DNA from: Gammaproteobacteria bacterium
GTDB taxonomy: Bacteria; Pseudomonadota; Gammaproteobacteria; JAABTG01
NCBI GenBank assembly: GCA_030066245.1
Contig: JASJBY010000189.1
Span: 1 to 9,368 of the forward strand
Direction: 5' to 3'
Length of the DNA: 9,368 nucleotides
The notes beneath the pieces are model-generated. The model made no database searches, was not told where the DNA came from, and was given only the letters and a program-made list of their open reading frames with translations. Both the position numbers and the translations under genes were made by a program. Positions 1-5,745 of the stretch are shown here, in pieces (position 1 is the stretch's first letter; each line of letters begins with the position of its first letter).

Positions 1-309
1 GTGCGGTCAGGGCCGGCGGCACATGCCGGCCTGCGCCCCGGCGATGTGGTGCGCAGCATCAACGGTCTGGAGCTGTATGACACCAGCGATTTTATGGATG
101 CCGTTGAAAGCACGTACTCGGGAGCACCCGTGGTTCTCCAGGTGGAGCGGAAAGGCCGGCTGCGCCTGGTGAATCTGCACCGTGCCTACGGGCCGGGTCT
201 GACCGGGCCCGGCCGGAACAGCCCCGCGGAGCAATTCGACATGCTTCGAGACATTCAACGCCAGTACAACCGCAACGCCAAAGACATCATCGATAGCGTG
301 GGCCGTTAA
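1..309 (+). CDS. PDZ-domain protein, C-terminal fragment (5' end outside window)
   Basis: The reading frame is open from the first base of the window and ends with TAA at 307-309. The first residues (GPAAHAGLRPGDVV, then SINGLEL) are the carboxylate-binding-loop and strand region of a bacterial PDZ domain of the HtrA/DegP or S1C-protease type. They are followed by the usual helix (DTSDFMDAV) and final strand (PVVLQVERKG). About 50 residues of polar tail follow, with no further recognised domain. Because the PDZ fold is entered in its middle, the true start lies upstream and GTG at position 1 is not the start. PDZ domains bind C-terminal peptides and often sit behind a trypsin-like protease domain, but whether one exists here cannot be seen. 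The gene converges on the lipoprotein gene with only 11 bp between the stops, and no U-tract terminator is visible. Confidence 0.85.
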   Translation: MRSGPAAHAGLRPGDVVRSINGLELYDTSDFMDAVESTYSGAPVVLQVERKGRLRLVNLHRAYGPGLTGPGRNSPAEQFDMLRDIQRQYNRNAKDIIDSVGR

Positions 310-320
310 ACTCCGCCGCG

Positions 321-845
321 CTAGCGTTTACTGACCTCCAGGCGGTACGTGTCCTTGGTGCGTTCGCCGCCGGTATCGGCGACCTGGATCTCTATCTTGA
401 ATTTCCCGGTCGGCACGTCGAGGCCCTTGGCCTTTACAGTAGTGCCGTCGATGTAGGGCTTGAGCGTGTCCGTCAGCGACTTGGAGAAAATGCCCTTCTT
501 TGCGCGTACCGAGAGTGACGCCATATCCACCGGGGCCTCGTTCTCCTCGAACAAGACGACAAGGTCGACCGGCGTTGTCGTGGCGATGAGAGGGCCGCGC
601 GCGCTCTGCTCCACAGGAGGCGTCTGCAGGACGATGAGCGGTCCGCGGGTCACGTCGCGAACCGCAACCGATTCTTCCCACTCGCTCTCCGTCAGCCGCA
701 GCTGTACGGCGTCCTCCTCCGAGAAAAGCCTGGTCGTGGCGGCCTGGGCTGGGGGCTCCTGGGGCTTGTCACAACCGGCTAAAGTCAACAGCAAGACCGA
801 TGCCAGCAAGCCTGCGAACCCGTATGCTGGGATTTTCGTCTTCAT
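321..845 (-). CDS. Putative lipoprotein, 174 aa, unknown function
   Basis: The N-terminus has Lys residues, a hydrophobic run (about residues 8-22) and a lipobox LAGC with the acylated cysteine at residue 25, so this is a signal-peptidase-II lipoprotein. The residue after the cysteine is Asp. In Enterobacteria this favours retention in the inner membrane (Lol avoidance), but the rule may not hold in this organism. The mature part has a Gln/Pro/Ala linker, then a segment in which RGPLI occurs twice (residues 67-71 and 83-87). It ends in a likely beta-rich domain (about 93-172) with alternating hydrophobic residues, reminiscent of an Ig-like fold; that is inference. The ATG at 843-845 is supported by a GAGG sequence 8 bases upstream. 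No family is recognised. The gene is monocistronic and convergent with the PDZ gene. Confidence 0.85.
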   Translation of the reverse strand: MKTKIPAYGFAGLLASVLLLTLAGCDKPQEPPAQAATTRLFSEEDAVQLRLTESEWEESVAVRDVTRGPLIVLQTPPVEQSARGPLIATTTPVDLVVLFEENEAPVDMASLSVRAKKGIFSKSLTDTLKPYIDGTTVKAKGLDVPTGKFKIEIQVADTGGERTKDTYRLEVSKR

Positions 846-885
846 TGTGTGGTCCTCACGCAGACGATGTCACTCCTCTCCAACC

Positions 886-914
886 ACACTATTGCAGTGG
901 GCGTCCTTTGTCAC
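886..914 (-). promoter_or_regulatory. Candidate sigma70 promoter for the 321-845 lipoprotein gene
   Basis: On the minus strand GTGACA (revcomp of 909-914; five of six to TTGACA) is followed after 17 bp by TAGTGT (revcomp of 886-891; only three of six to TATAAT). The site lies about 40 bp upstream of the start codon. The spacing is good but the -10 is poor, so this is a weak call. Confidence 0.2.
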
Positions 915-978
915 CGGAATCCGAACGACTGAGGGTCTCTCAAGCGAGCCTGTGTCACACGGCATGGGTGTTCGGTTA

Positions 979-1085
979 GGCCTTACCGGCATGAGTGGCC
1001 GGGACCGTCGGCCGCAGGGATAGCGGCCGTAGAGCCTACAGGGAGGTATTCACGGCGTGTCCCGGCGGCTCGTGCCGGTACGGCC
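979..1085. repeat. Long imperfect inverted repeat / hairpin element in an intergenic region
   Basis: Bases 979-1005 pair with 1059-1085. Counting base by base, 25 of 27 positions pair (two of them G-T), with mismatches only at 983/1081 and 997/1067. The outer arm 979-992 begins GGCCTTACCGGC. Inside the 53-base apical part a second hairpin forms, with 7-bp arms at 1009-1015 and 1023-1029 (CGGCCGC/GCGGCCG) and a 7-base loop. The motif CAGGGA occurs twice, at 1015 and 1039. No protein-coding ORF is credible here and no T-run follows, so a simple terminator is unlikely. A length of about 107 bp, strong symmetry and an intergenic position fit a dispersed palindromic element (REP/MITE-like) or a structured RNA. 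Which of these it is cannot be decided from one copy. Confidence 0.7.
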
Positions 1086-1154
1086 CCCACCGCGTATGCT
1101 GAACCGATCACGGATGCGTTATACGGGGGCTTGAAGCCGCATTCGCCTGGCGCC

Positions 1155-1212
1155 CCGGCCGGGTCCCACACCAGCTGTATCGCCGTTTGTGTTCGATATT
1201 TCCGAACAGCTA
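1155..1212 (-). repeat. Dispersed 58-bp repeat, copy A
   Basis: This segment aligns without gaps to 8751-8808 at 48 of 58 positions (the first 20 bases are identical). Its last 35 bases (1178-1212) match 8680-8714 at 30 of 35. The copies are in direct orientation, more than 7 kb apart. The element opens with a GC palindrome, CCCGGCCGGG (1154-1163). Its far end contains the stop codon of the DUF4384 gene (CTA at 1210-1212), so read on the minus strand the repeat begins exactly as the gene ends. Function is unknown. Strand is arbitrary and set by the adjoining gene. Confidence 0.7.
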
Positions 1213-2103
1213 GTCTTCGTGGCGCAGACGGAACTCGAACACCAGTTTTCCCGGGTCGCCGTAGGGATCGGGTGCAAAGTATGCGTTAGGATCCGGGTCA
1301 TCGGCCTCGGGTATCAGAACAACACCGCGCATGGGCGTCTGAGCGGTGCCCGCGCCGCGCACGCTGAACTGCACGATCTTGGGCCGTTGGGGGGCGGCAG
1401 CGGGCAGCGCGGCCAGCGGCGACGCACCGCCGGACACGGGCGCCTTCACCGGCCGTGGTGGCGGCGCCGGAACGGGCTCAGGAGGATCAGGCAAGGCGAG
1501 CACGGAGAGCCTGGGCGCCCGGCGGTCCGGCTGAATGACCACGTAGAAGTACTCGTTGCCGATTTCGTCATCGAAGAGAAACAGGTCCGGCTCCGGTGGC
1601 ACCCGCGCCGTCTCGCCGGCCCAGACTCGATTGTCATCCCGATAACGTTCCGGATGGGTCGCTTCCAGCCGCGGCCACAGCAGCTGAGGCTCTCCTGAAG
1701 GTGAACGGTGGAGCACGTACAGCCAGCCGCTCCGATTGCAGGAGACGGCAAAGCGGAAGGTATCCCCGGTGCGAAAGCGATGCTCGAGTCCGATTCGACT
1801 CACCGTGTTGCCGCGTACCAGCTCAATAGCCAGGCGGCCCACGCGGGTGTCGTCCGGCCCAATCCGGGAACGGAACAACGCCCGCAAGTCGGGCGCACCG
1901 GTTACCATGGCTTGCTCGCGCTCCATGCTGGCCGGCGATCCATAAGCGACACCCCAGGCGCACAATGCCATGGCCAGCACGGCCGGCGGCGCGCACGGAT
2001 GCCGAAGCAAATGCCTGCGCCGAGAGTTGTCACTGCCGCTATTGCTTTCAACGTCGGGCATTGTCTGCCAAACCTCCGTAAACCGACTGCCGGTCGTGCT
2101 CAT
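1210..2103 (-). CDS. DUF4384-type exported or membrane-anchored protein, 297 aa
   Basis: After a basic N-terminal segment (RRRHLLRH, residues 28-35) a hydrophobic stretch at about 38-55 looks like a late signal sequence or a membrane anchor. Residues about 108-200 match the DUF4384 pattern: RTGDTFRFAVSCNRSGWLYVLHRSPSG, a LLWPR segment, a VPP motif before FLFDDE, and a closing strand (YFYVVI). DUF4384 modules are commonly attached to proteases or secreted proteins and their biochemical role is not established. A Pro-rich linker (about 205-221) and a 70-residue Asp/Pro-rich tail follow. The ATG (2101-2103) overlaps the TGA of the upstream regulator gene (ATGA), which suggests translational coupling; no separate strong ribosome site is seen. 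Met15 is an alternative start that would shorten the N-terminus. Confidence 0.85.
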   Translation of the reverse strand: MSTTGSRFTEVWQTMPDVESNSGSDNSRRRHLLRHPCAPPAVLAMALCAWGVAYGSPASMEREQAMVTGAPDLRALFRSRIGPDDTRVGRLAIELVRGNTVSRIGLEHRFRTGDTFRFAVSCNRSGWLYVLHRSPSGEPQLLWPRLEATHPERYRDDNRVWAGETARVPPEPDLFLFDDEIGNEYFYVVIQPDRRAPRLSVLALPDPPEPVPAPPPRPVKAPVSGGASPLAALPAAAPQRPKIVQFSVRGAGTAQTPMRGVVLIPEADDPDPNAYFAPDPYGDPGKLVFEFRLRHED

Positions 2104-2807
2104 GTATCAGCCGCGAGGACTGCCAGGGCGGCCACGTCGGCCGCAGCGCGGTTGTTGTCGAACACCCTGAGCAGACCTTCGCGGCGCAGCTCCGCCGTGA
2201 TGCGGCTCACCGTCTCGGTGGTGACGCCCAGCATGGCGCCCATGTCCTCCCGGCCGGGCAGATAAAAGGTGTCACTCTCGCAGCAGTGGGACAAGCGTAT
2301 CAACAGTCTTGCGACTCTTGCGCGCGCCGGGCCGGTGGACAGCTCGCTCAGCCAGGCGTCGGCTCTCCCCAGGGCCTGCTGCCAGCGCTCCATGAGTCGT
2401 CGGTGTAAGCGCGGTGTGGCGTTGCCCAATCGTTCCACCACCGCCACCGGGATCCGACAGACCGAGAGGGACTGGAGCACGATGGCGTGGTGCTGGTAGG
2501 GCTCGCCGGCGAGGGTCTCCATGCCGGCAAGATCACCCTGCCGCAGCAGGCGGACGATGCGTTGGTCACCGTTGGGCAGATACTGAACGAGCTTCAGCAG
2601 TCCGCTGCGCACAGTGTAGACAGATGTCCCCGTCTCCCCGGTACGGAACAGGGTGTCACCCATCTGGAGCTTCAACTCGTCGATGGGCTCATGGACCAGG
2701 CGAAAGTCGTCGTGATGAAGATCGGCAAACAGCACCAGATGCCGTATCCCGCAATGCTGGCACTGGGACGGTCCCTCCCAGGCCGCCTGGATCGCCTTCT
2801 CTTTCAT
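2100..2807 (-). CDS. Crp/Fnr-family transcription regulator, FNR-like with incomplete cysteine set
   Basis: The order of parts is that of FNR: an N-terminal cysteine motif (C16-x2-C19), a cyclic-nucleotide-binding-like beta barrel (about 40-125, with GDTLFRTGETG and SGLLKLV), a dimer helix (about 126-158), and a C-terminal helix-turn-helix (about 183-213). The recognition helix reads TTETVSRITAEL. Its E-x2-SR arrangement (E198, S201, R202) is the one E. coli FNR uses to read TTGAT-N4-ATCAA sites. C117 sits where FNR C122 does. The third N-terminal ligand (E. coli C29) should be at residue 25, but that residue is Val, so a classical four-cysteine [4Fe-4S] site is not complete. An unusual pair C175-C176 lies just before the helix-turn-helix. 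ATG at 2805-2807 gives the expected N-terminal length. It is the first gene of an apparent two-gene unit with the DUF4384 gene and is divergent from the small ORFs at 2901. Confidence 0.93.
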   Translation of the reverse strand: MKEKAIQAAWEGPSQCQHCGIRHLVLFADLHHDDFRLVHEPIDELKLQMGDTLFRTGETGTSVYTVRSGLLKLVQYLPNGDQRIVRLLRQGDLAGMETLAGEPYQHHAIVLQSLSVCRIPVAVVERLGNATPRLHRRLMERWQQALGRADAWLSELSTGPARARVARLLIRLSHCCESDTFYLPGREDMGAMLGVTTETVSRITAELRREGLLRVFDNNRAAADVAALAVLAADT

Positions 2808-2843
2808 GCCCTGTAACCTTCGCTTCAGGTCGACAGACGTGGT

Positions 2844-2873
2844 TTGAAAAGCGCCGCAGGCTCGAAATTCTAT
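2844..2873 (+). promoter_or_regulatory. Candidate promoter for the rightward small ORFs
   Basis: TTGAAA (2844-2849; five of six to TTGACA) is followed after 18 bp by TTCTAT (2868-2873; three of six to TATAAT). It lies in the 93-bp divergent gap between the FNR-like gene and the ORF at 2901. No full FNR box (TTGAT-N4-ATCAA) was found in this gap by eye. Confidence 0.22.
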
Positions 2874-2900
2874 CCGTATCCGAACAGAAGGACATAAACC

Positions 2901-2987
2901 ATGCTGAAGCGCATCACTTTCCTTGAAGTCACCGTGGCCGCGGTAGTGGCATGGGCTTCTACAAAGTCCTTGGAGTCGGTCTCCTGA
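2901..2987 (+). CDS. Possible 28-aa small ORF with good ribosome site
   Basis: ATG at 2901 is preceded by AGAAGGA with 8 bases between AAGGA and the start, the best ribosome site in this stretch. The ORF encodes a short, mildly hydrophobic peptide (MLKRITFLEV, then TVAAVVAW) ending at TGA 2985-2987. It overlaps the next ORF (2951-3073) by 37 bases in another frame. It may be a leader peptide, or the true N-terminus of the following membrane protein if one frame change separates them. No family is recognised. Confidence 0.35.
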   Translation: MLKRITFLEVTVAAVVAWASTKSLESVS

Positions 2988-3073
2988 TCCTGTTCAGCCT
3001 GGTGGTCGCTTATCTGCTGGTGAGAACGGCAGCCGCCGTGGGCCGCAGGGGGATCTGCATACCGGAGGGCTGA
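2951..3073 (+). CDS. Possible 40-aa single-span membrane protein
   Basis: ATG at 2951 opens a 40-residue frame. It has a clear transmembrane stretch at about residues 7-24 (LGVGLLILFSLVVAYLLV) followed by a basic segment (Arg25, Arg32, Arg33), so an N-out/C-in orientation is expected. It ends at TGA 3071-3073. Its own ribosome site is poor (GGTAGTGGC directly before ATG). Translation could instead depend on the overlapping 2901 ORF, whose site is strong. It precedes the zinc-ribbon ORF by 34 bp in the same direction. No homologue is recognised, and the call rests on the membrane profile and position. Confidence 0.45.
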   Translation: MGFYKVLGVGLLILFSLVVAYLLVRTAAAVGRRGICIPEG

Positions 3074-3107
3074 GCGCGGGCGAGGGCATCAACGGGAAAC
3101 GCACACG

Positions 3108-3288
3108 ATGGAAACACCCAGACATCACATGGGCGCGGGCGGCGATTGTGTCTGTCCCAGATGCGGGCAGACGGTGCCACACAAGCGTGGTGAGCCTTGC
3201 CAGCAGACGCGCTGCCCCTGGTGCGGCGCGAAAATGCTCAGGGAAGGCTCACACCACAATCGGCTCTTCGAGCGCAAGCGCGCCTTAG
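3108..3288 (+). CDS. Small zinc-ribbon protein, 3' end unclear (no stop where expected)
   Basis: From ATG 3108 the frame encodes about 60 residues with six cysteines: C14, C16, C19, C31, C36 and C39. The arrangement is CVCPRCG, then VPHKRGEPC, then CPWCGAKMLREG. The two CPxCG knuckles and the PHxRGxPC segment between them are typical of small zinc-ribbon or rubredoxin-like proteins, which bind one metal ion. After a charged helix (LFERKRA, ending at residue 59) the family pattern stops, but this frame has no stop there. It runs on antisense through the neighbouring regulator gene to 4211, which I do not believe is coding. A TAG lies one frame away at 3286-3288, so a single-base shift near the 3' end, real or a sequencing error, would give a normal mini-protein of about 60 residues. 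The end given is that TAG. Confidence 0.6.
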
Positions 3289-3332
3289 CCACACGATGCC
3301 GGATAGCCGCATCCGACAGCCAGGCTTCGCGG

Positions 3333-5033
3333 TCACTCCGGCAGGCCCGCTTTCTTCAGGCCGTCCAGCAGGCTTTCCAGGGTCCGCTGATCCTTGAAGG
3401 GAAACGCAAATTCCATTCGTTTGAGGGCGAAGTCCGGACTCGCCACCAGCAGTTCGGCCGCCTCCCACTCGGCTTTGTCCGTCAGTCCGGCGCGTACAAG
3501 CGCCGCCGCGTTCCACATACGCGCGCGGGCGTACTCAGGGTTGATATCGAGTATCCGTTGAAACGTGGCGGAGGATTCGCGGTAGCGTGCCTGGACGAAC
3601 TGTATCTCGCCCAGGACCTCGAAATACGAGGCCGGCGGCCGCGGATTCAGTCGCATGGCTTTGTCCAGCGCGGCCGCGGCCTCGCCGGGGCGCCCGGCAT
3701 AGCTGAGAATCCAGGCACTCAAGGCATAAGCATCCGCATAGTTGGGATCGATCCGGATGGCATGCTCGGCGGCTTCGATGGCGCTCAGGTGCCTTCGTCT
3801 GAAAAGATCTATCTGGCTCCTGACGAAATAGACCTGTGGCAGGCCGGAGTCTATTCGAAACGCTTCCTCCATCAGCTCCTCCGCCTGCGCCAGCGAAACA
3901 GACGGCGTCGCGGTCCATCCGTCGATGGCTTCCCGGGTGTAGGTCAGGGCCAGGGCGGTGTAGGCCCGTGCGAACGCAGGGTCGAGCGCTATGGCTTTTC
4001 TGAACTGGTTTCTCGCGGCCAGGTTTCGGGTTTCCGCCCGGCTGCCGATGTCTTCAAGGCCCCGCAGGTAATGGTCGTAGGCCGCAACGCTCGCAGTCGG
4101 GCGTCTCGACAGCGAGGCGCGCACGGCAGGGGCCAGCTGTACCTGGAGCGCGGCAATGACCGCACTTACCAGCCTGTCCTGTATGCTGAATACATCGTCC
4201 ATGACGCCTGAGTATCTTTCACCCCAGAGCGCGCGCTCGACGCTTGTCTCCATAAGCTGGACATTGATGCGCAGGTGGTCCCCCAGGCGGTTCACGTTGC
4301 CCACCACCACGTAGTCCACGTCGAGCTCCCGGGAGATCTGTCCCGGCTGGGCCTCGGTGTCCTTGTATGCAAACACAGAGCCTGGTGCAATGACCAACAG
4401 GCCCTCTACCTTGGAGAGAGCCGTGATCAGGTCCGCCGTGATGCCGTTGGCAAAATAGTCCTGCTCGGGCCGTGTTCCCAGGTTCTCGAAAGGCAGAACG
4501 GCGACGGCCGGCTTGTCGGCCAGCGGAGGTCCGGTCCGCTTTCCTGTCCCGTTCAGCTCCAGAAACGCCGTGGCGGCTAGAAGCAGCAGCAGGACGGACA
4601 AGGCGCCTGCAACCCAGGCCAGCCCGGGTCTCCGGCGCTGCCGGCCGTTTGCTGTCGTCTGGTCTGTGGCGGGCGGAGCTTGATCGCCGTCCGGGGCGGT
4701 TCGTGTGACTTTAGCCACCAGCCGGTAGCCGCTCTTCGGGACCGTTTCGATAAAGCGCGGGTGATGGGCGTCGTCCCCGAAAGCCCGTCGCAGCTTGGCA
4801 ACCGCGTTGGTGACAGCGTCCTCGGTGACAATCCGGCCGGGCCAAAGTTGCTGTTCCAGCTCGGCCCGACTGACCACCCGTCCCGGGTGTTCCACCAGGT
4901 GCATCAACACCTGCATGGCTTTGGCTTCCAGACGCGCCTCCGAACCGTCCCCGTACACGCGGAGCAGAGAGGGCTCCACGCGGTATCCGGCGACCTGAAA
5001 TGACGTCGCCTCGGACAGGGACTTCTCGCTCAA
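3333..5033 (-). CDS. Membrane-anchored winged-helix regulator with TolB-like and TPR domains, 566 aa
   Basis: Residues about 10-110 are an OmpR/ToxR-type winged helix (LEAKAMQVLMHLVEHPGRVVSR; LWPG; VAKLRRAFGDD; IETVPKSGYRLVA). A polar linker leads to one transmembrane helix (about 138-160) behind an RRR stop-transfer cluster, so the DNA-binding domain is cytoplasmic and the rest periplasmic. Residues about 172-300 are the TolB N-terminal/FlgO-like domain often found in this architecture (KPAVAVLPFENLG; DYFANGITADLITALSKV). From about 322 to 540 there are TPR-like helix pairs (for example FRKAIALDPAFARAYTALAL and AAEHAIRIDPNYADAYALSA). This is the CadC-like one-component layout: a periplasmic cue sensed by the C-terminal part is passed to the DNA-binding domain. 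The start is TTG (5031-5033) after GAGGGCGG; no better ATG is seen upstream of the winged helix. Target genes are unknown; divergent 5413 is a candidate. Confidence 0.92.
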   Translation of the reverse strand: MSEKSLSEATSFQVAGYRVEPSLLRVYGDGSEARLEAKAMQVLMHLVEHPGRVVSRAELEQQLWPGRIVTEDAVTNAVAKLRRAFGDDAHHPRFIETVPKSGYRLVAKVTRTAPDGDQAPPATDQTTANGRQRRRPGLAWVAGALSVLLLLLAATAFLELNGTGKRTGPPLADKPAVAVLPFENLGTRPEQDYFANGITADLITALSKVEGLLVIAPGSVFAYKDTEAQPGQISRELDVDYVVVGNVNRLGDHLRINVQLMETSVERALWGERYSGVMDDVFSIQDRLVSAVIAALQVQLAPAVRASLSRRPTASVAAYDHYLRGLEDIGSRAETRNLAARNQFRKAIALDPAFARAYTALALTYTREAIDGWTATPSVSLAQAEELMEEAFRIDSGLPQVYFVRSQIDLFRRRHLSAIEAAEHAIRIDPNYADAYALSAWILSYAGRPGEAAAALDKAMRLNPRPPASYFEVLGEIQFVQARYRESSATFQRILDINPEYARARMWNAAALVRAGLTDKAEWEAAELLVASPDFALKRMEFAFPFKDQRTLESLLDGLKKAGLPE

Positions 5034-5078
5034 CAGTACCGCCCTCGCTGCAGTAAGGGTCTGACAGAACGACGATTT

Positions 5079-5091
5079 CTGCCTCAGGCAG
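5079..5091. promoter_or_regulatory. 13-bp palindrome CTGCCTCAGGCAG upstream of the wHTH-TPR gene
   Basis: Six-base arms surround a single central base, 46 bp upstream of the TTG start and about 45 bp downstream of the candidate -10 box. This could be an operator in the leader region, or chance in GC-rich DNA. There is no second copy in the window. Confidence 0.25.
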
Positions 5092-5135
5092 GAATCCGTC
5101 GGAAAAACAGCGGATTTGCGTCGGCCCCTTTTCTG

Positions 5136-5163
5136 AGCATAGCGCTATATCGGGAGACGGCAA
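5136..5163 (-). promoter_or_regulatory. Candidate sigma70 promoter for the wHTH-TPR regulator, with overlapping palindrome
   Basis: On the minus strand TTGCCG (5158-5163) and TATGCT (5136-5141) are separated by 16 bp, each matching four of six consensus bases. A perfect 10-bp palindrome, ATAGCGCTAT (5139-5148), covers part of the -10 box and the spacer, a position where a bound protein would block the promoter. The leader to the TTG start would be about 100 nt. Confidence 0.35.
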
Positions 5164-5230
5164 CACCACCAGCGGCCCGGGTCTGCCGGTTGCGCGGGGC
5201 GGTCCGGCATCAGCTCTTGTGTGGAACCCA

Positions 5231-5266
5231 GCGGCGGGGTCAGCGAGCGAGAGCGTTACCCGCCGC
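5231..5266. repeat. GC-rich hairpin in the 5034-5412 intergenic region
   Basis: GCGGCGGG (5231-5238) pairs perfectly with CCCGCCGC (5259-5266) across a 20-base loop. No T-run follows on either strand, so an intrinsic terminator is not supported. The remainder of the 379-bp gap between the two divergent genes shows no gene. Confidence 0.4.
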
Positions 5267-5378
5267 CTGAATACACACATTTGCCGTCCACTAAGTAACT
5301 GTTTTCGCAAAGGGCGGCAGAACTGCGGAAAATCTGCGGCGTTCCTTTGGGACTTCCAGGGCGGCTGGCGCTATTTGT

Positions 5379-5405
5379 TCCAGTGTGACTGGCGATAGCA
5401 CTGGA
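5379..5405 (+). promoter_or_regulatory. Inverted repeat that could hide the ribosome site of the 5413 gene
   Basis: TCCAGTG (5379-5385) is complementary to CACTGGA (5399-5405), and the latter includes the GGA of the GGAGAG ribosome site (5403-5408) just before ATG 5413. A second, mutually exclusive pairing is GCTAT (5370-5374) with ATAGC (5395-5399), sharing base 5399. Two alternative folds around a ribosome site would allow translational control, but both stems are short. Confidence 0.3.
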
Positions 5406-5412
5406 GAGCGTC

Positions 5413-5682
5413 ATGCAGACCCCAAGACCCAGAGTCAGCGTAGACGGCCCGGCAGCGAGCGGCCTGAGTTTCGCTGCTGATGATGGGCGCGGTGAACAGA
5501 CGGATGCGTCGCACGGGGCTGTGCCGTGGCCGTTGATCCTGCTTCTACGCAGGGCCAGCCGTTTCATACCGACCCTTGCCAAGGGTCAGCCGAGGGACCC
5601 GCTCGCGACGAAACCAATGCCGTGGGTTTTCATCATCCTGGGAACGCTCTGGTACGCCGTCGTTTGGTGGGCACTGGGGTGA
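5413..5682 (+). CDS. Small single-span membrane protein, 89 aa, unknown function
   Basis: ATG 5413 is preceded by GGAGAG at good spacing. The first 65 residues are polar and probably disordered, with a short hydrophobic patch (PWPLILLL, 38-45) followed by basic residues. The C-terminal end is a clear transmembrane helix (about 69-87) rich in tryptophan (WVFIILGTLWYAVVWWAL), so this is a tail-anchored type of protein. No family is recognised. It is divergent from the membrane regulator gene across a 379-bp gap and converges with the DUF2953 gene (63 bp between stops). The divergent position makes it a plausible target of that regulator; this is inference. The weaker alternative is a chance ORF, but the ribosome site and tail anchor argue against that. 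Confidence 0.6.
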   Translation: MQTPRPRVSVDGPAASGLSFAADDGRGEQTDASHGAVPWPLILLLRRASRFIPTLAKGQPRDPLATKPMPWVFIILGTLWYAVVWWALG

Positions 5683-5745
5683 GGCAGTGTTGGGGCCCGC
5701 GTGGATGTGGCCAGGATGCGGCGCGTGGCTGCAGGGCGAGCTGAT

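Noticed and set aside
301..330. Inverted TAAAC/GTTTA and CGCTAGCG between the two convergent stops, as a bidirectional terminator
   Set aside because: Arms are only 5 bp and there is no T-run; it may be chance.
975..981. GTTAGGC at the left edge of the hairpin element, like an attC core site
   Set aside because: No matching RYYYAAC core at the expected distance, and the strong stem begins inside rather than around it.
3290..4211. Long plus-strand frame continuing from the zinc-ribbon ORF to 4211
   Set aside because: It is antisense to the TPR region of a clearly recognisable regulator on the minus strand, and the zinc-ribbon pattern ends near residue 59; the rest is a GC-rich shadow.
4711..5310. 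199-codon minus-strand frame overlapping the regulator's N-terminus and upstream region
   Set aside because: It overlaps the winged-helix domain in another frame and has no motif or ribosome site.
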